This document shows positions 34,155 through 43,850 of a stretch of 52,411 bases of DNA, in pieces. Both the position numbers and the translations under genes were made by a program. The notes beneath the pieces were generated by a model. That model ran no database searches. It had not been told where the DNA came from and worked only from the letters and a program-made list of their open reading frames with translations. Source of the DNA: Rivularia sp. MS3 (GTDB lineage Bacteria > Cyanobacteriota > Cyanobacteriia > Cyanobacteriales > Nostocaceae); contig JAHCMI010000066.1 of assembly GCA_019192545.1 (NCBI GenBank), positions 1-52,411 of the forward strand, written 5' to 3'. How positions within the stretch are numbered: the first letter of the stretch is position 1; each line of letters opens with the position of its first letter.

Positions 34155-35447
34155 ATTAATTGTGCTTTATTCAAACTGTTGCGATACCTAAAGAGATGGG
34201 AAATTTAATCAACTAATCCCATTAGTTGAAAATATTTTGGTTTAAATCGTCTCGCAATGATGATAAAATATTATTATCTGAAAAAAGTAAAACTGGGTAT
34301 TAACAGTTGAGCGATTTTAGATAATAGCTTCAAGAAGCGGCGGGGATTTATTAAACCTTGAGCAGCAAACATCTAACCTTCTTATTTTTAGTAGCGAATA
34401 TTTAGGGCTTGTTAAATAACTTTGAAACGTGAAAAAAAGTTGGGGTAAAACTGTTCCCTATTCCCTATTCCCTAGCCTTACACTTGGGACTTTTTCAGCA
34501 AACTCTACTTAAAAAGTTGAGAATCGTGAAAAATGTTTTATTTATAATCTTTGAATGAAACAGCTACATTTAAATCAAAACCAATACAAACACAAAATTA
34601 ATTTTTATCTTTCATTTATAAACAGCATATAAAACTCCCAACAGGATTGTACCAAAAAATTATTTTAAATTTTGACAACATTTTTATACAGCCACTCAAA
34701 CAACGTAGAATCGTCAATTAAATGATAAGACTTGCAATATAATTGATGCCATTCTCAACTAACAAAAATATAGTAAATTTTTATCACAATATACAGCTTC
34801 AAACCCATCAATTACATTTGAGAGTATTGAATTTTGTAAAGCAAAAATATCTTTGATACTAAAACTAAATTTATAAAACCGTATTTCAACGCTTGAATAA
34901 TTCTTATATATAAATGAAGGGAAGACTTTATAATTAAAGGTTGAATTGCTGAATTAACATAGCGTCATCTAGTTCTGATGGGCATATAGTAAATATAAAA
35001 AACATTTTCTTCCCCCACTCTCCCCCTGCCCCCTGCCCCCTGCTCCCTTGCCTGAAACTAGTGCTTTGTACTTCATTAAGATAAATCCACTGTATCTTGG
35101 TATCTAACCCAATCTACTAACTCCCATAACCATCGCAACATCCGAGAAAAAACTCTGCGCTCCTTTGCGCTTACTTCGCTCTCCTCTGCATTAAAAAAAG
35201 TCTTTTATTTTACTCTAATCAGATAAAAATAGTAATTATATTGAGAAAAATCCGGCTTTATATAAATGTTAATTGTAAAAAATGCAGCAAATAACCTGTA
35301 GTCAACTTGATACCAAAAATTAAAACGTTTTTTACTTTCCTTGAATAAAATCAGCGTGCATATGAATAAACCTTGAGCGACTTCCGGATAAGCCTGCAAT
35401 CGGGTTATTATCATATATTGTCCGCTGGCAATCTGTATCATTTATCC
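34155..35447. other. Long AT-rich spacer before mutS
   Basis: About 1.3 kb with no convincing gene on either strand. It contains CCCTATT heptamer units at about 34455-34485 and CCCCCTG/CCCCTGC units at about 35012-35048. I see no tRNA or transposase fragment. The mutS frame stays open upstream of its ATG to about 35373 but lacks family-like sequence there. Confidence 0.6.
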
Positions 35448-38036
35448 ATGACTGCATCTAAAAATTCCAGTACAACAATTACCGACCATCGCACGGTGGA
35501 TATAACAAAGCTGAGTCAGATGTACCAGCATTATGTTGAAACCAAGGAAAAACATCCCCATGCGGTGCTTTTTTATCGGGTGGGTGATTTTTTTGAATGT
35601 TATTTTGAAGATGCTGTAACTTTAGCTCAAGAGTTAGAACTGGTTTTAACTAGCAAACAAGCTGGTGCTGATGTGGGCAGGGTGGCAATGAGTGGTGTAC
35701 CCCATCATTCTTGGGAGCGTCATGCTACTGGTTTAGTAGAAAAAGGTTATGCAGTAGTAATTTGCGACCAGGTGGAAGATGCTTCTCAGGTAACTGGTGG
35801 TAGATTAGTAAAAAGGGAAATTACCAGAATATTAACTCCCGGTACTTTGTTAGAAGATGGGATGTTAAAGGCAAGTCGCAACAATTATTTAGCTGCTGTG
35901 GTAATTGCGGGAGATAATTGGGGTTTGGCTTATGCCGATATTTCCACGGGAGAATTTTTAACTACTCAAACTAATAATTTAGAACATTTAACTCAAGAGT
36001 TGATGCGATTGCAGCCTAGTGAAGTGTTATTTCCTACTAATGCTCCCGATTTAGGTGCTTTACTTCGACCTGGTGAAAAGTCAAATAGTTTACCAGAATG
36101 TCTGCCACAATCTTTTTGTTATGCACTGCGATCGCAAGTTCCGTTTTCGAGCAAAGAAGCTAGAAGTAGGTTATTACTAAAGTTTAAAGTCCGCTCTCTG
36201 GAAGGGTTTGGTTGCGAGAATCTGACCTTAGCTGTTCGTGCGGCTGGTGGTTTATTAGAATATTTGGAGGAAACCCAAAAGGAAAACAAGGTGCCTTTGC
36301 AACCTTTACGAACTTATACTTTTACTGACTTTTTAGTTGTAGATTATTCGACAAGGCGTAACCTAGAAATTACCCAAACGATTCGCGACGGTACTTATCA
36401 TGGTTCATTGTCGTGGGCTATGGATAGAACAACTACGGCAATGGGTGGACGTGCTTTAAAAAGATGGTTGTTGCAGCCTTTGTTGGATGTGAAGGGAATT
36501 AAGGCTAGGCAAGATACGATACAGGAATTAACGGAAAATACAACTTTGCGTCAAGATTTACGGGGGTTGTTGAAGCAAATTTACGATTTGGAAAGGTTAT
36601 CTGGACGTGCTGGCTCTGGTACTGCGAATGCGAGAGATTTATCTGCTTTGGCGGATTCTTTATCAAAATTGCCGCAGTTAGGTAATTTAGTTAAGGATGC
36701 TCGCTCTCCTTTTTTAAAAGCTTTGCAAAAAGTTCCGTCGGGTATGGAAGAGTTGGCGGATAAAATTAAGGCTCATATTGTGGAATCACCGCCGATACAG
36801 ATTAAGGAAGGTGGTTTAATTAGGGAAGGAATAAACCCTTTATTAGATGAAAGAAGGGAATTGGTAGAAGATGACCAAAAGTGGATTGCTAATCTAGAGA
36901 TTGATGAAAGGGAAAGGACGGGAATTCCTAAATTAAAGGTAGGTTATAACAAGACTTTTGGTTATTATCTCAGCGTTTCTCGCGCATTAGCTGAGAAGGT
37001 ACCGGATAATTACATTCGCAAGCAAACTTTAACGAATGAAGAACGATATATAACTCCAGAGTTGAAAGAAAGGGAAGCTCGGATTTTAACTGCGAGGGAT
37101 GATTTAAATAAGTTGGAATTTGATATCTTTCTGGCGTTGAGGGAAGAAGTTGGTTCTCAAGCAGAAATTATCCGTAATATCTCCCGTGCTGTTGCAGCTG
37201 CCGACGTACTTTGTGGTTTAGCAGAATTAGCGGTATTTCAAGGTTATTGTCGTCCCGAAATTGTTGAAGGAAGAGAAATTACAATTATTGACGGCAGACA
37301 TCCGGTAGTAGAACAATCTTTACCCGCTGGTTTCTTTGTACCAAATTCTACTTATTTAGGCAGGGAGAAAAATCAAGATAATCAAGATAAAAATAAAAAT
37401 AAAAGTAAAAATAAAAATTCTCCCGATTTAATCATTTTAACAGGACCCAACGCCAGCGGTAAAAGTTGTTACCTGCGTCAGGTAGGATTAATTCAATTAA
37501 TGGCACAGATTGGCAGCTTTATTCCCGCAACATCAGCAACTCTAGGTGTTTGCGATCGCATATTTACCCGCGTAGGTGCAGTGGATGATTTAGCTACCGG
37601 ACAATCAACTTTTATGGTAGAAATGAACGAGACTGCAAATATTCTCAATCATGGTACTGATAAATCTTTAGTATTATTAGATGAAATTGGTAGAGGTACG
37701 GCAACTTTTGACGGACTTTCTATAGCATGGGCAGTAGGAGAATATATTGCTACAGAACTTTTAGCCAGAACAATTTTTGCAACTCACTATCACGAATTGA
37801 ATGAATTAGCATCTTTACTAGATAACGTTGCTAACTATCAGGTGACGGTGAAAGAAATGCCAGAACAAATTATCTTTTTACATCAAGTTCAACCCGGCGG
37901 TGCTGATAAATCTTACGGTATTGAAGCCGGAAGACTAGCAGGTTTACCAGCAACTGTTATTAAAAGAGCTAAACAAGTAATGGGACAAATTGAACAGCAT
38001 AGTAAAATTGCTATTGGTCTAAAATCTTTGGATTAG
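35448..38036 (+). CDS. mutS: DNA mismatch repair protein MutS
   Basis: MutS recognises mismatches and small loops and recruits MutL. The 862-residue product has the N-terminal mismatch-binding domain with [12 protein letters not shown] (the Phe-x-Glu motif), the core and clamp domains, and the C-terminal ATPase: Walker A GPNASGKS at about 666-673, [20 protein letters not shown] and [17 protein letters not shown]. Just before the ATPase, at about 640-660, there is an Asn/Lys/Asp-rich insertion encoded by an AT-rich imperfect repeat. I chose the ATG at 35448, which gives the family N-terminus ([20 protein letters not shown]). A terminator follows at 38065. Confidence 0.96.
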   Translation: MTASKNSSTTITDHRTVDITKLSQMYQHYVETKEKHPHAVLFYRVGDFFECYFEDAVTLAQELELVLTSKQAGADVGRVAMSGVPHHSWERHATGLVEKGYAVVICDQVEDASQVTGGRLVKREITRILTPGTLLEDGMLKASRNNYLAAVVIAGDNWGLAYADISTGEFLTTQTNNLEHLTQELMRLQPSEVLFPTNAPDLGALLRPGEKSNSLPECLPQSFCYALRSQVPFSSKEARSRLLLKFKVRSLEGFGCENLTLAVRAAGGLLEYLEETQKENKVPLQPLRTYTFTDFLVVDYSTRRNLEITQTIRDGTYHGSLSWAMDRTTTAMGGRALKRWLLQPLLDVKGIKARQDTIQELTENTTLRQDLRGLLKQIYDLERLSGRAGSGTANARDLSALADSLSKLPQLGNLVKDARSPFLKALQKVPSGMEELADKIKAHIVESPPIQIKEGGLIREGINPLLDERRELVEDDQKWIANLEIDERERTGIPKLKVGYNKTFGYYLSVSRALAEKVPDNYIRKQTLTNEERYITPELKEREARILTARDDLNKLEFDIFLALREEVGSQAEIIRNISRAVAAADVLCGLAELAVFQGYCRPEIVEGREITIIDGRHPVVEQSLPAGFFVPNSTYLGREKNQDNQDKNKNKSKNKNSPDLIILTGPNASGKSCYLRQVGLIQLMAQIGSFIPATSATLGVCDRIFTRVGAVDDLATGQSTFMVEMNETANILNHGTDKSLVLLDEIGRGTATFDGLSIAWAVGEYIATELLARTIFATHYHELNELASLLDNVANYQVTVKEMPEQIIFLHQVQPGGADKSYGIEAGRLAGLPATVIKRAKQVMGQIEQHSKIAIGLKSLD

Positions 38037-38064
38037 CAATTACAAATTAATCGCTATATCAAAG

Positions 38065-38105
38065 AAAAGCTCGGTAGCTACTTTTAATTAAGCTATCGAG
38101 CTTTT
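38065..38105 (+). terminator. Rho-independent terminator of mutS
   Basis: AAAAGCTCGGTAGCT and AGCTATCGAGCTTTT pair over 15 positions (one mismatch) with an 11-base loop, ending in a short T run, about 30 bp after the mutS stop codon. Confidence 0.8.
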
Positions 38106-38196
38106 CGGTATAAATACCATTAACAAGTTAAGCAAGTAATAAGATATACTTTCATTTTGACTGAATAATTATTTATTTAATTTTAGATAATTAGAA

Positions 38197-38709
38197 ATGG
38201 AAATCTTAATTGTATTATGCATAATAGCGTTAATAACACTTATTTTAATAGGATTACCGCTGTTTATAATTGGACTTATTTTCAGAAAAATTCTACCTCA
38301 TAAAAAGCGAAAATATAGCCACTTAGCAATATTATCCTTGTTTATATGCGCTTCAATTTATACATTTAATACACTTTTTTCAGAAACACGTTATGCAGTA
38401 GATATTCCGGGTTATCGCGTTGAATTTTACGAACAAGCAGACCTATTATTTTTTGACGTACCCCGCTATTTTTTGGTTTATCAAGAAGATGGTAAAAAAG
38501 CAGAATATCAAATAGATATTGATGCATCTCGCTGTTTTGGTTTGCAGACAAAAACTCAAGGCTCGCGAATTTACTTTCAATGTGCTGGGGAATCCCTAGA
38601 ATCAGCTTCTTATGTCGATAAAGAGAAATTAACCGTATTTTCTGGCTGGCACCAAGAAGAAAAAGCAATTTCTGAACTTAAATTTGACACAGCAGAATCA
38701 AATATTTAA
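38197..38709 (+). CDS. Hypothetical membrane protein, 170 aa
   Basis: Two hydrophobic segments at about residues 3-30 and 38-58 are followed by a soluble domain of about 110 residues with aromatic residues and two cysteines (SRCFGLQTKTQGSRIYFQC). I do not recognise the family. The soluble part is probably extracytoplasmic if the N-terminus is cytoplasmic. It has a normal ATG. The stop codon is immediately followed by a transposon-end-like segment. Confidence 0.6.
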   Translation: MEILIVLCIIALITLILIGLPLFIIGLIFRKILPHKKRKYSHLAILSLFICASIYTFNTLFSETRYAVDIPGYRVEFYEQADLLFFDVPRYFLVYQEDGKKAEYQIDIDASRCFGLQTKTQGSRIYFQCAGESLESASYVDKEKLTVFSGWHQEEKAISELKFDTAESNI

Positions 38710-38711
38710 CT

Positions 38712-38822
38712 GTATCGCCCACCCCTGCCTCGCGGACGTAAATCCAAGATGCGGCAATCTTGCGTGAAGCTGGAAGCCAGCACTCACCCCTAGGAGGGAA
38801 GTGTGGGTAGTTCACCCCCCTT
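38712..38822. mobile_element. IS200/IS605-type end-like segment (stand-alone)
   Basis: The segment contains hairpin pairs CAAGAT/ATCTTG and CACTCACCCCT with AGGGAAGTG, then GTGTGGGTAGTTCACC. That layout is like the right ends and guide-RNA regions of IS200/IS605-family elements in cyanobacteria. No TnpA or TnpB frame is present nearby, so it would be a relic or a small non-autonomous element. The evidence is by pattern recall only. Confidence 0.35.
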
Positions 38823-38833
38823 ACCAAAAGCGG

Positions 38834-38976
38834 ATACTGCTGGTCATTCAGGGGTGACACCCCTGAATGAGCAAAAAATAAGGGTTTGAGGAGTGCGATC
38901 GCACTCCTGCTGATAACTTAAAATCCCTATTAATTTGTTGGGGTGAGGGGTATAACCTACTATTCGCCAGCAGTAT
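38834..38976. mobile_element. 143-bp MITE-like element with 10-bp target duplication
   Basis: The ends ATACTGCTGG (38834-38843) and CCAGCAGTAT (38967-38976) are perfect inverted repeats. They are flanked by the direct repeat CCAAAAGCGG at 38824-38833 and 38977-38986. Inside are two further perfect palindromic structures: TCATTCAGGGGTG/CACCCCTGAATGA around one base (38844-38870), and a 20-bp palindrome centred on a HIP1 site (38889-38908). There is no coding sequence. This is what a recent insertion of a non-autonomous DNA transposon looks like. Confidence 0.8.
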
Positions 38977-39034
38977 CCAAAAGCGGGAAGGGGAAATAAT
39001 AAGCCTCTGTTTTTGTAACACACAAATCAGAATC

Positions 39035-39454
39035 TTAATCCTGACAAGAATCGCAAACACCTCTTAGCGTCAACTCGTAATTATCTACAGTCAATCCAGA
39101 ACGAAGATTTTTGAAACTAATTCCTTCAACCTGCTCCCAATCAATATCCTCAATACAGCCACATTTATTGCAGCGGAAATGATGGTGAGAAGAAATATTC
39201 GCATCGTAACGACATACACCTTCATCTAATAAAACTTCCCTCACCAAACCCACATCCCTCAAAGCTTGCAAAGAGCTATATATCGTCGCTTGGGAAGAAA
39301 TAGGACTGTCTTGATTCAAACTAACTAATATCTGTTCGGCCGTGGGATGGTCTTGGCGGTTTAATAAATTGGCATACACCGCAAACCTCTGCGGAGTGAC
39401 TCGCAATCCCTTTGACTTTAATATTTGAACTATTTCCGAAGCTTGCTTTTTCAT
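39035..39454 (-). CDS. perR: Fur/PerR-family transcriptional regulator
   Basis: A 139-residue Fur-family repressor. The winged-helix part contains LKSKGLRVTPQRFAVYANLL and PISSQATIYSSLQALRDVGL. The metal-binding part has SSHHHFRCNKCGC and a C-terminal VCDSCQD, giving the two CxxC pairs of the structural zinc site. Its divergent partner is a peroxiredoxin, the arrangement known for perR in Synechocystis, so it is probably a peroxide-sensing PerR that controls that promoter. The frame extends upstream to a TTG at 39502, but I choose the ATG at 39454 where Fur-like sequence begins. Confidence 0.85.
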   Translation of the reverse strand: MKKQASEIVQILKSKGLRVTPQRFAVYANLLNRQDHPTAEQILVSLNQDSPISSQATIYSSLQALRDVGLVREVLLDEGVCRYDANISSHHHFRCNKCGCIEDIDWEQVEGISFKNLRSGLTVDNYELTLRGVCDSCQD

Positions 39455-39517
39455 ATCGCTTATTTTTACCTTGTCAACCAATACGGGTAAATTTAAAGAC
39501 AAAATTTTATATACTAG

Positions 39518-39547
39518 TATTATTTTAACAAATTCATTAAAATAATA
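39518..39547. promoter_or_regulatory. Perfect inverted repeat between perR and prx, candidate PerR operator
   Basis: TATTATTTTAA and TTAAAATAATA are exact 11-bp inverted arms with an 8-base spacer, in the divergent promoter region. The AT-rich dyad is in the style of Fur/PerR sites, though the spacing is wider than the usual box. A second dyad, ATTCTTA/TAAGAAT, lies at 39573-39588 nearer the prx start. Binding is inferred. Confidence 0.55.
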
Positions 39548-39633
39548 AATGAGTAATTATCTCTATTGAACTATTCTTATTTAAGAATTATTCTGAGTTA
39601 GTAACGAGTAAAATTTAGTTTCTAGAGGTTATT

Positions 39634-40206
39634 ATGGCTGCAATCGAAAAGGTTCCTAACGTAGTATTTAAGACTCGGGTTCGTGATGAGTCCGTTCCTG
39701 GTCCTAATCCCTATCGTTGGGAAGACAAAACTACCGAAGATATTTTTGCTGGTAAGAAAGTTATAGTTTTCTCATTACCTGGTGCGTTTACTCCCACATG
39801 TTCTTCCAATCATTTACCGCGCTACGAAGAACTATATGATGAATTTAAAGCTTTGGGTGTAGATAAAATCATCTGCGTTTCTGTAAATGATGCTTTTGTA
39901 ATGTTCCAATGGGGCAAGCAAATTGGAGCAAAAAACGTTTACTTGCTTCCCGATGGCAATGGTGAATTTACCCGGAAGATGGGTATGCTTGTAGACAAAT
40001 CAAATTTAGGTTTTGGATATCGTTCTTGGCGCTACTCGATGTTAGTGAACGATGGCAAAATTGAAAAGATGTTTGTTGAGCCAGATTTTGGCGATAACTG
40101 TCCTATCGATCCTTTTGAAGTTTCCGATGCTGATACAATGCTGGCTTATCTAAAGGGAACAGAATCTGCTGGTGTTTCCCAACCTCGTCGCGCATTTGTG
40201 GGATAG
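39634..40206 (+). CDS. Type II (Prx5-like) peroxiredoxin
   Basis: A 190-residue peroxiredoxin of the PrxII/Prx5 group that reduces hydrogen peroxide and organic peroxides. The peroxidatic site is PGAFTPTC with Cys56 and the PxxxTxxC signature; [20 protein letters not shown] and [15 protein letters not shown] follow as in the family. A second cysteine (FGDNCP, near 153) may serve as a resolving residue. No signal peptide, so it acts in the cytoplasm. It is divergent from a PerR-like regulator and is followed by a thioredoxin-reductase-like gene that may supply electrons. GAGG precedes the ATG. Confidence 0.93.
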   Translation: MAAIEKVPNVVFKTRVRDESVPGPNPYRWEDKTTEDIFAGKKVIVFSLPGAFTPTCSSNHLPRYEELYDEFKALGVDKIICVSVNDAFVMFQWGKQIGAKNVYLLPDGNGEFTRKMGMLVDKSNLGFGYRSWRYSMLVNDGKIEKMFVEPDFGDNCPIDPFEVSDADTMLAYLKGTESAGVSQPRRAFVG

Positions 40207-40229
40207 TCAGTAGTTTTAGATTTGTTAAT

Positions 40230-40260
40230 AAGTTTGGGGGTGTTATTTTCCCTCAAACTT
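40230..40260 (+). terminator. Stem-loop after the peroxiredoxin gene
   Basis: AAGTTTGGGGG and CCCTCAAACTT pair with one mismatch around a TGTTATTTT loop, 23 bp after the stop. The T tail is short, so it may be a partial terminator or an RNA-stabilising hairpin between the two redox genes. Confidence 0.55.
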
Positions 40261-40398
40261 TCCGATAAGCAGCTATTTAATCAAGTCTTAGTTACTGAAA
40301 GTAATATGTATATTTAAAGCTGACAGAAAAATATTTTTTAATTCAATAATTAATTAAATACTTAATTAAATACTTAACTAATAAGAGGGAATCCTATT

Positions 40399-41388
40399 GT
40401 GAAACTAACTAAAAAGAATCTTGCCGAGCGTGCGGATACAATATACGATGCCATCGTAGTCGGTGGTGGCATGGGAGGTTTATCGGCTGCTATTTATCTA
40501 GCTCGCTACGGTTTAAAATGCCTGGTAATTGAAAAAGGGAAGGGACGTTCAATATGGATGCAGGATTTACGAAATTATGTAGGCTTAAGTCCCGATACTA
40601 GCGGAGGTTCGATTGTAAATCAATCTACGAAACAAGCGATTGAATGGGGTGCCGATCATTTGCAGGGGTTTGTAGAAGATGTTAATGACGAAGGCGATAC
40701 CTTCGCAGTGAAAGTTAAAATTGGTAGAAAAGACACCGTTTATCAAGTATTTAGAAGTAAATATTTGATTGCTGCATCGGGTGTGATTGATGTTTTACCC
40801 GAATTGGAAAACATGCAGAATGTTTATGATTATGCAGGGTATACATTACACGTCTGTATGATTTGCGATGGTTTTGATATGTGGGATCGTCGTGCAGTTT
40901 TGATTGCAGGGAAGGAGTCTCAAATTAATGCTGCTTTTGTGATGAACTGGTTTACTCCTTATATTACCGTGTTGACTCACGGACTTTGTGAAGTCGGTGA
41001 CGAGATGAAGCAGAAGTTAGCAGAGCATGGTTATCCCCTGTACGAGCAGAAGATAGCTAAATTTTTGGGTGAGAAGCATCAAATGAGCGGTGTGGAATTA
41101 GAAGACGGTACGGTAATTGAAGCAACCACTGGTTTGATTAATATGGGTTCGATTTACCACAATCAATATTTGAAGGGTATTGATGGATTGGAGTGGGATG
41201 GCGAAAATTTAGTCACTCATGGCTTGGCCCAAACGACTCACGAACGTATTTTTGCTTTGGGAGATTTGAAAAAAGGATTGAATCAAGTATCCGTTGCAGT
41301 CGCTGACGGCACGATGGCTGCTACTCAAATCTGGCGGAATATACGTCGAGCCAGTCAGCCAAGGAAGTGGGAAGCTAATATTAGGTAG
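40399..41388 (+). CDS. Thioredoxin-reductase-like FAD flavoprotein lacking a typical NADPH site
   Basis: A 329-residue flavoprotein. The N-terminal FAD site is VVGGGMGGLSAAIYLARYG (about 22-40) and the C-terminal FAD-contacting motif is IFALGDLKKGLNQVSVAVAD. A CxxC pair, Cys153-Met-Ile-Cys156, lies where thioredoxin reductases have CATC. The second nucleotide site reads IAGKESQINAAF instead of the usual GGGDSAxEEA, and no HRR-type NADPH-phosphate motif follows. This resembles ferredoxin-dependent or diflavin disulfide reductases described from cyanobacteria. The GTG at 40399 follows GAGGGA. It lies 193 bp after the peroxiredoxin gene. Confidence 0.75.
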   Translation: MKLTKKNLAERADTIYDAIVVGGGMGGLSAAIYLARYGLKCLVIEKGKGRSIWMQDLRNYVGLSPDTSGGSIVNQSTKQAIEWGADHLQGFVEDVNDEGDTFAVKVKIGRKDTVYQVFRSKYLIAASGVIDVLPELENMQNVYDYAGYTLHVCMICDGFDMWDRRAVLIAGKESQINAAFVMNWFTPYITVLTHGLCEVGDEMKQKLAEHGYPLYEQKIAKFLGEKHQMSGVELEDGTVIEATTGLINMGSIYHNQYLKGIDGLEWDGENLVTHGLAQTTHERIFALGDLKKGLNQVSVAVADGTMAATQIWRNIRRASQPRKWEANIR

Positions 41389-41718
41389 TTGGGGATTGGC
41401 AATTGGTTGAATTTAACTATTACCAATTCCATAAGCAAGGTTAAATCAACTAAAAACCAACTAATTATTCTGCGAACTGGGTAAATATTGAAGCTTGTTT
41501 GATTTTACCCGTTCATTTTTTCAAAAACACCCTATATATAGGCGCACCTATTCCCATTATATTTTTATCATACCAAAATTTTTTCTCTATGCAAATTATT
41601 ATGATGAAATTTCTCCTCATCCAACCTCTATAAAATCAAGGTTTCATTATCAACTTAATCCCAATCCCCAATTCCCAATTATTTGAGAAACTACCACAAA
41701 GCTGATACCGTCTGAACA
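41389..41718. other. Spacer with no clear gene
   Basis: About 330 bp, AT-rich, with short repeats of CCCAATC type near 41660-41682. A 63-residue frame exists but lacks any protein-like features. It would hold the promoter of the ABC exporter. Confidence 0.55.
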
Positions 41719-43470
41719 ATGGTAAATCAAATGAGTGGGGTTTTGAGTTTGAATCGCTCTAATTACTGGCAACTTTTACCTTATGTACGTCCACAATGGC
41801 AGACTATTGCTAAGGGTTTTGTGGGAATTATCGGATATGTTATCGCCACATTAGGATTAATTAAGCTGGTAGAAGAATTATCTGCTCCCTTTGGAGAAGG
41901 TAATGTTTTAGAGATAGCCAAACTTGCGGTTATTTTAGGAGGAGTTTTCTTAATTAGGGGATTTTTTCAGTCAGTTCAAGATATTTATATGGCAAAAGCT
42001 GCTTTAAGGGTAGCTTATAATCTCCGCAAGCAGGTTTATGCTCATCTCCAAAGGTTGAATTTGAGTTACTTTGAAACTGCCAAAGCCGGGGATTTATCTT
42101 ACCGACTCACCGAGGATGTGGATCGAGTTGGGGAAGTTGTCCATAAAATGTTTCATGATTTTATTCCTTCTTCCTTACAGTTAATTGCCATTCCCATATA
42201 CATGATTTACCTTAGTTGGCAACTAACCTTAGCTACATTAATTATTGCTCCCTTGATGGGAGTGTTGATTGCTTGGTTTGGCGATCGCTTGCAAAGGTAT
42301 TCTCGACGCAGCCAAAATCAAGTATCGGATTTATCGGCAATTTTAACAGAAGTATTTGGTGGAATCCGGATTATCCAAGCTTTTGCGGCGGAGTCTTACG
42401 AGGTTGCAAGATTTAGTAAGGAAGCGGAAGGTACATTAAAGGCTAAGTATAATACGGAAAGATTAAAAGCGATTCAAATTCCGATTATTGGATTTTTACA
42501 GGCATTAAGTTTTTTATTATTATTATTTTTTGCAGCTTGGCAGATTTCTATCGAAAATATTACCGTTGGAACCTTTTTTAGCTATCTTTCGGCAGCAGCT
42601 TTATTAATCGATCCCGTAAGTCATACTACTAACAACTATAATTTATTTAAGGAAGGGGAAGCTTCTGTAGACAGAGTTTTTGAATTATTAGCAATTAAAC
42701 CAGCAGTAGTAGAAAAATTAGATGCAATTCCTTTACCACCGGTTACGGGGAAGGTAGAGTATCGCCACGTTAGCTTTGCCTACGAAGCAAATAAACCCGT
42801 AATTCAAAACGTTAATTTATTAGCAAATTCGGGGGAAGCAATTGCTTTGGTAGGAGCTTCTGGTGCCGGTAAAACTACGTTTGTCAATCTTTTACCGCGT
42901 TTTTATGACGTTATCAAAGGTCAAATTTTAATCGATGGAATTGATATCAAAGATGTTACTTTAAATAGCTTGAGAAGACAAATTGGTATAGTACCTCAAG
43001 AAACCATAATGTTTTCCGGTACCATAGCTGGTAATATTGCTTTTGGACAAACTGATTTTGATATGCAAGCCGTAGAATCAGCAGCGAAAGTTGCTAACGC
43101 TCACGATTTTATCAGTCAAATGCCCGATGGTTATTATACAGTGGTTGGGGAAAGAGGAGCGAAACTATCTGGCGGACAAAGACAGAGGATAGCGATCGCT
43201 CGTGCTGTATTATTAAATCCGAGAATATTGATCTTAGATGAAGCGACATCGGCACTAGATTCGGAATCGGAAGCATTAGTACAGGAAGCATTAGAAAGAT
43301 TAATGGAAAATCGCACGGTGTTTATCATCGCTCACCGTTTGAGTACCGTGAGGAAATGCGACAGAATATTAGTAATGGAACATGGGGAAGTAGTTGAATC
43401 GGGTACCCATGATGAATTGTTAGCCTTTGAGCGTCGGTATGCCAGGTTTTATGCAAGGCAATTTAGTTAA
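41719..43470 (+). CDS. ABC exporter, fused membrane and ATPase domains
   Basis: A 583-residue half-transporter of the MsbA/HepA-like class: six membrane segments in residues about 20-320 and an ATPase domain in 345-583. The ATPase shows Walker A GASGAGKTTF, a Q-loop (IVPQETIMFSG), the signature LSGGQRQRIAIARA, Walker B LILDEATSALD and a switch His in IIAHRLSTV. It should work as a dimer exporting a lipid, glycolipid or peptide; in this group of bacteria relatives act in envelope polysaccharide and heterocyst layer formation. Nothing in the neighbourhood fixes the cargo. Confidence 0.9.
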   Translation: MVNQMSGVLSLNRSNYWQLLPYVRPQWQTIAKGFVGIIGYVIATLGLIKLVEELSAPFGEGNVLEIAKLAVILGGVFLIRGFFQSVQDIYMAKAALRVAYNLRKQVYAHLQRLNLSYFETAKAGDLSYRLTEDVDRVGEVVHKMFHDFIPSSLQLIAIPIYMIYLSWQLTLATLIIAPLMGVLIAWFGDRLQRYSRRSQNQVSDLSAILTEVFGGIRIIQAFAAESYEVARFSKEAEGTLKAKYNTERLKAIQIPIIGFLQALSFLLLLFFAAWQISIENITVGTFFSYLSAAALLIDPVSHTTNNYNLFKEGEASVDRVFELLAIKPAVVEKLDAIPLPPVTGKVEYRHVSFAYEANKPVIQNVNLLANSGEAIALVGASGAGKTTFVNLLPRFYDVIKGQILIDGIDIKDVTLNSLRRQIGIVPQETIMFSGTIAGNIAFGQTDFDMQAVESAAKVANAHDFISQMPDGYYTVVGERGAKLSGGQRQRIAIARAVLLNPRILILDEATSALDSESEALVQEALERLMENRTVFIIAHRLSTVRKCDRILVMEHGEVVESGTHDELLAFERRYARFYARQFS

Positions 43471-43557
43471 AATTAAGACTTTTTATCCTTAATTTATCGT
43501 TAAATGTAATTTGTCATTTCAACGAGTAATTTAGATTTTATAAATAAAAATTGAATA

Positions 43558-43692
43558 TTATTTATGTTGAAAAAGAGTTGGCATCGGTTTTTGTAGCGCT
43601 TCCTCATTAATTAATTCCAATACAGGAGAAGCCTCAATATTAGGTTGAGAAAGAAATTCAGTTAAAGGTATTTTTGCAACCGACTTTACCAT
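43558..43692 (-). pseudogene. N-terminal remnant of a Uma2-family gene
   Basis: On the minus strand, ATG 43692 to TAA 43558 encodes 44 residues, KIPLTEFLSQPNIEASPVLE then LINEEALQKPMPTLFQHK. The ASEY-like and QKPMP motif order is that of the N-terminus of Uma2 (DUF820) proteins of a different subgroup from the gene next door. The catalytic domain is missing, so the piece is probably a decayed copy. The frame could still be translated. Confidence 0.55.
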
Positions 43693-43850
43693 AAGCCACT
43701 AATTCAGCTACCAAGAATTTGATCGTTGTTTAAATTTATTCTCCCCCCCTCTCCCTACTCTTCCCCCTCTCCCCTCTCTCCAAAGACCAAAAAAGAATAT
43801 GCTACTAAATAAAGTAGCTTCATCAAACTTCTATTTTACAAGAGGTCAAG

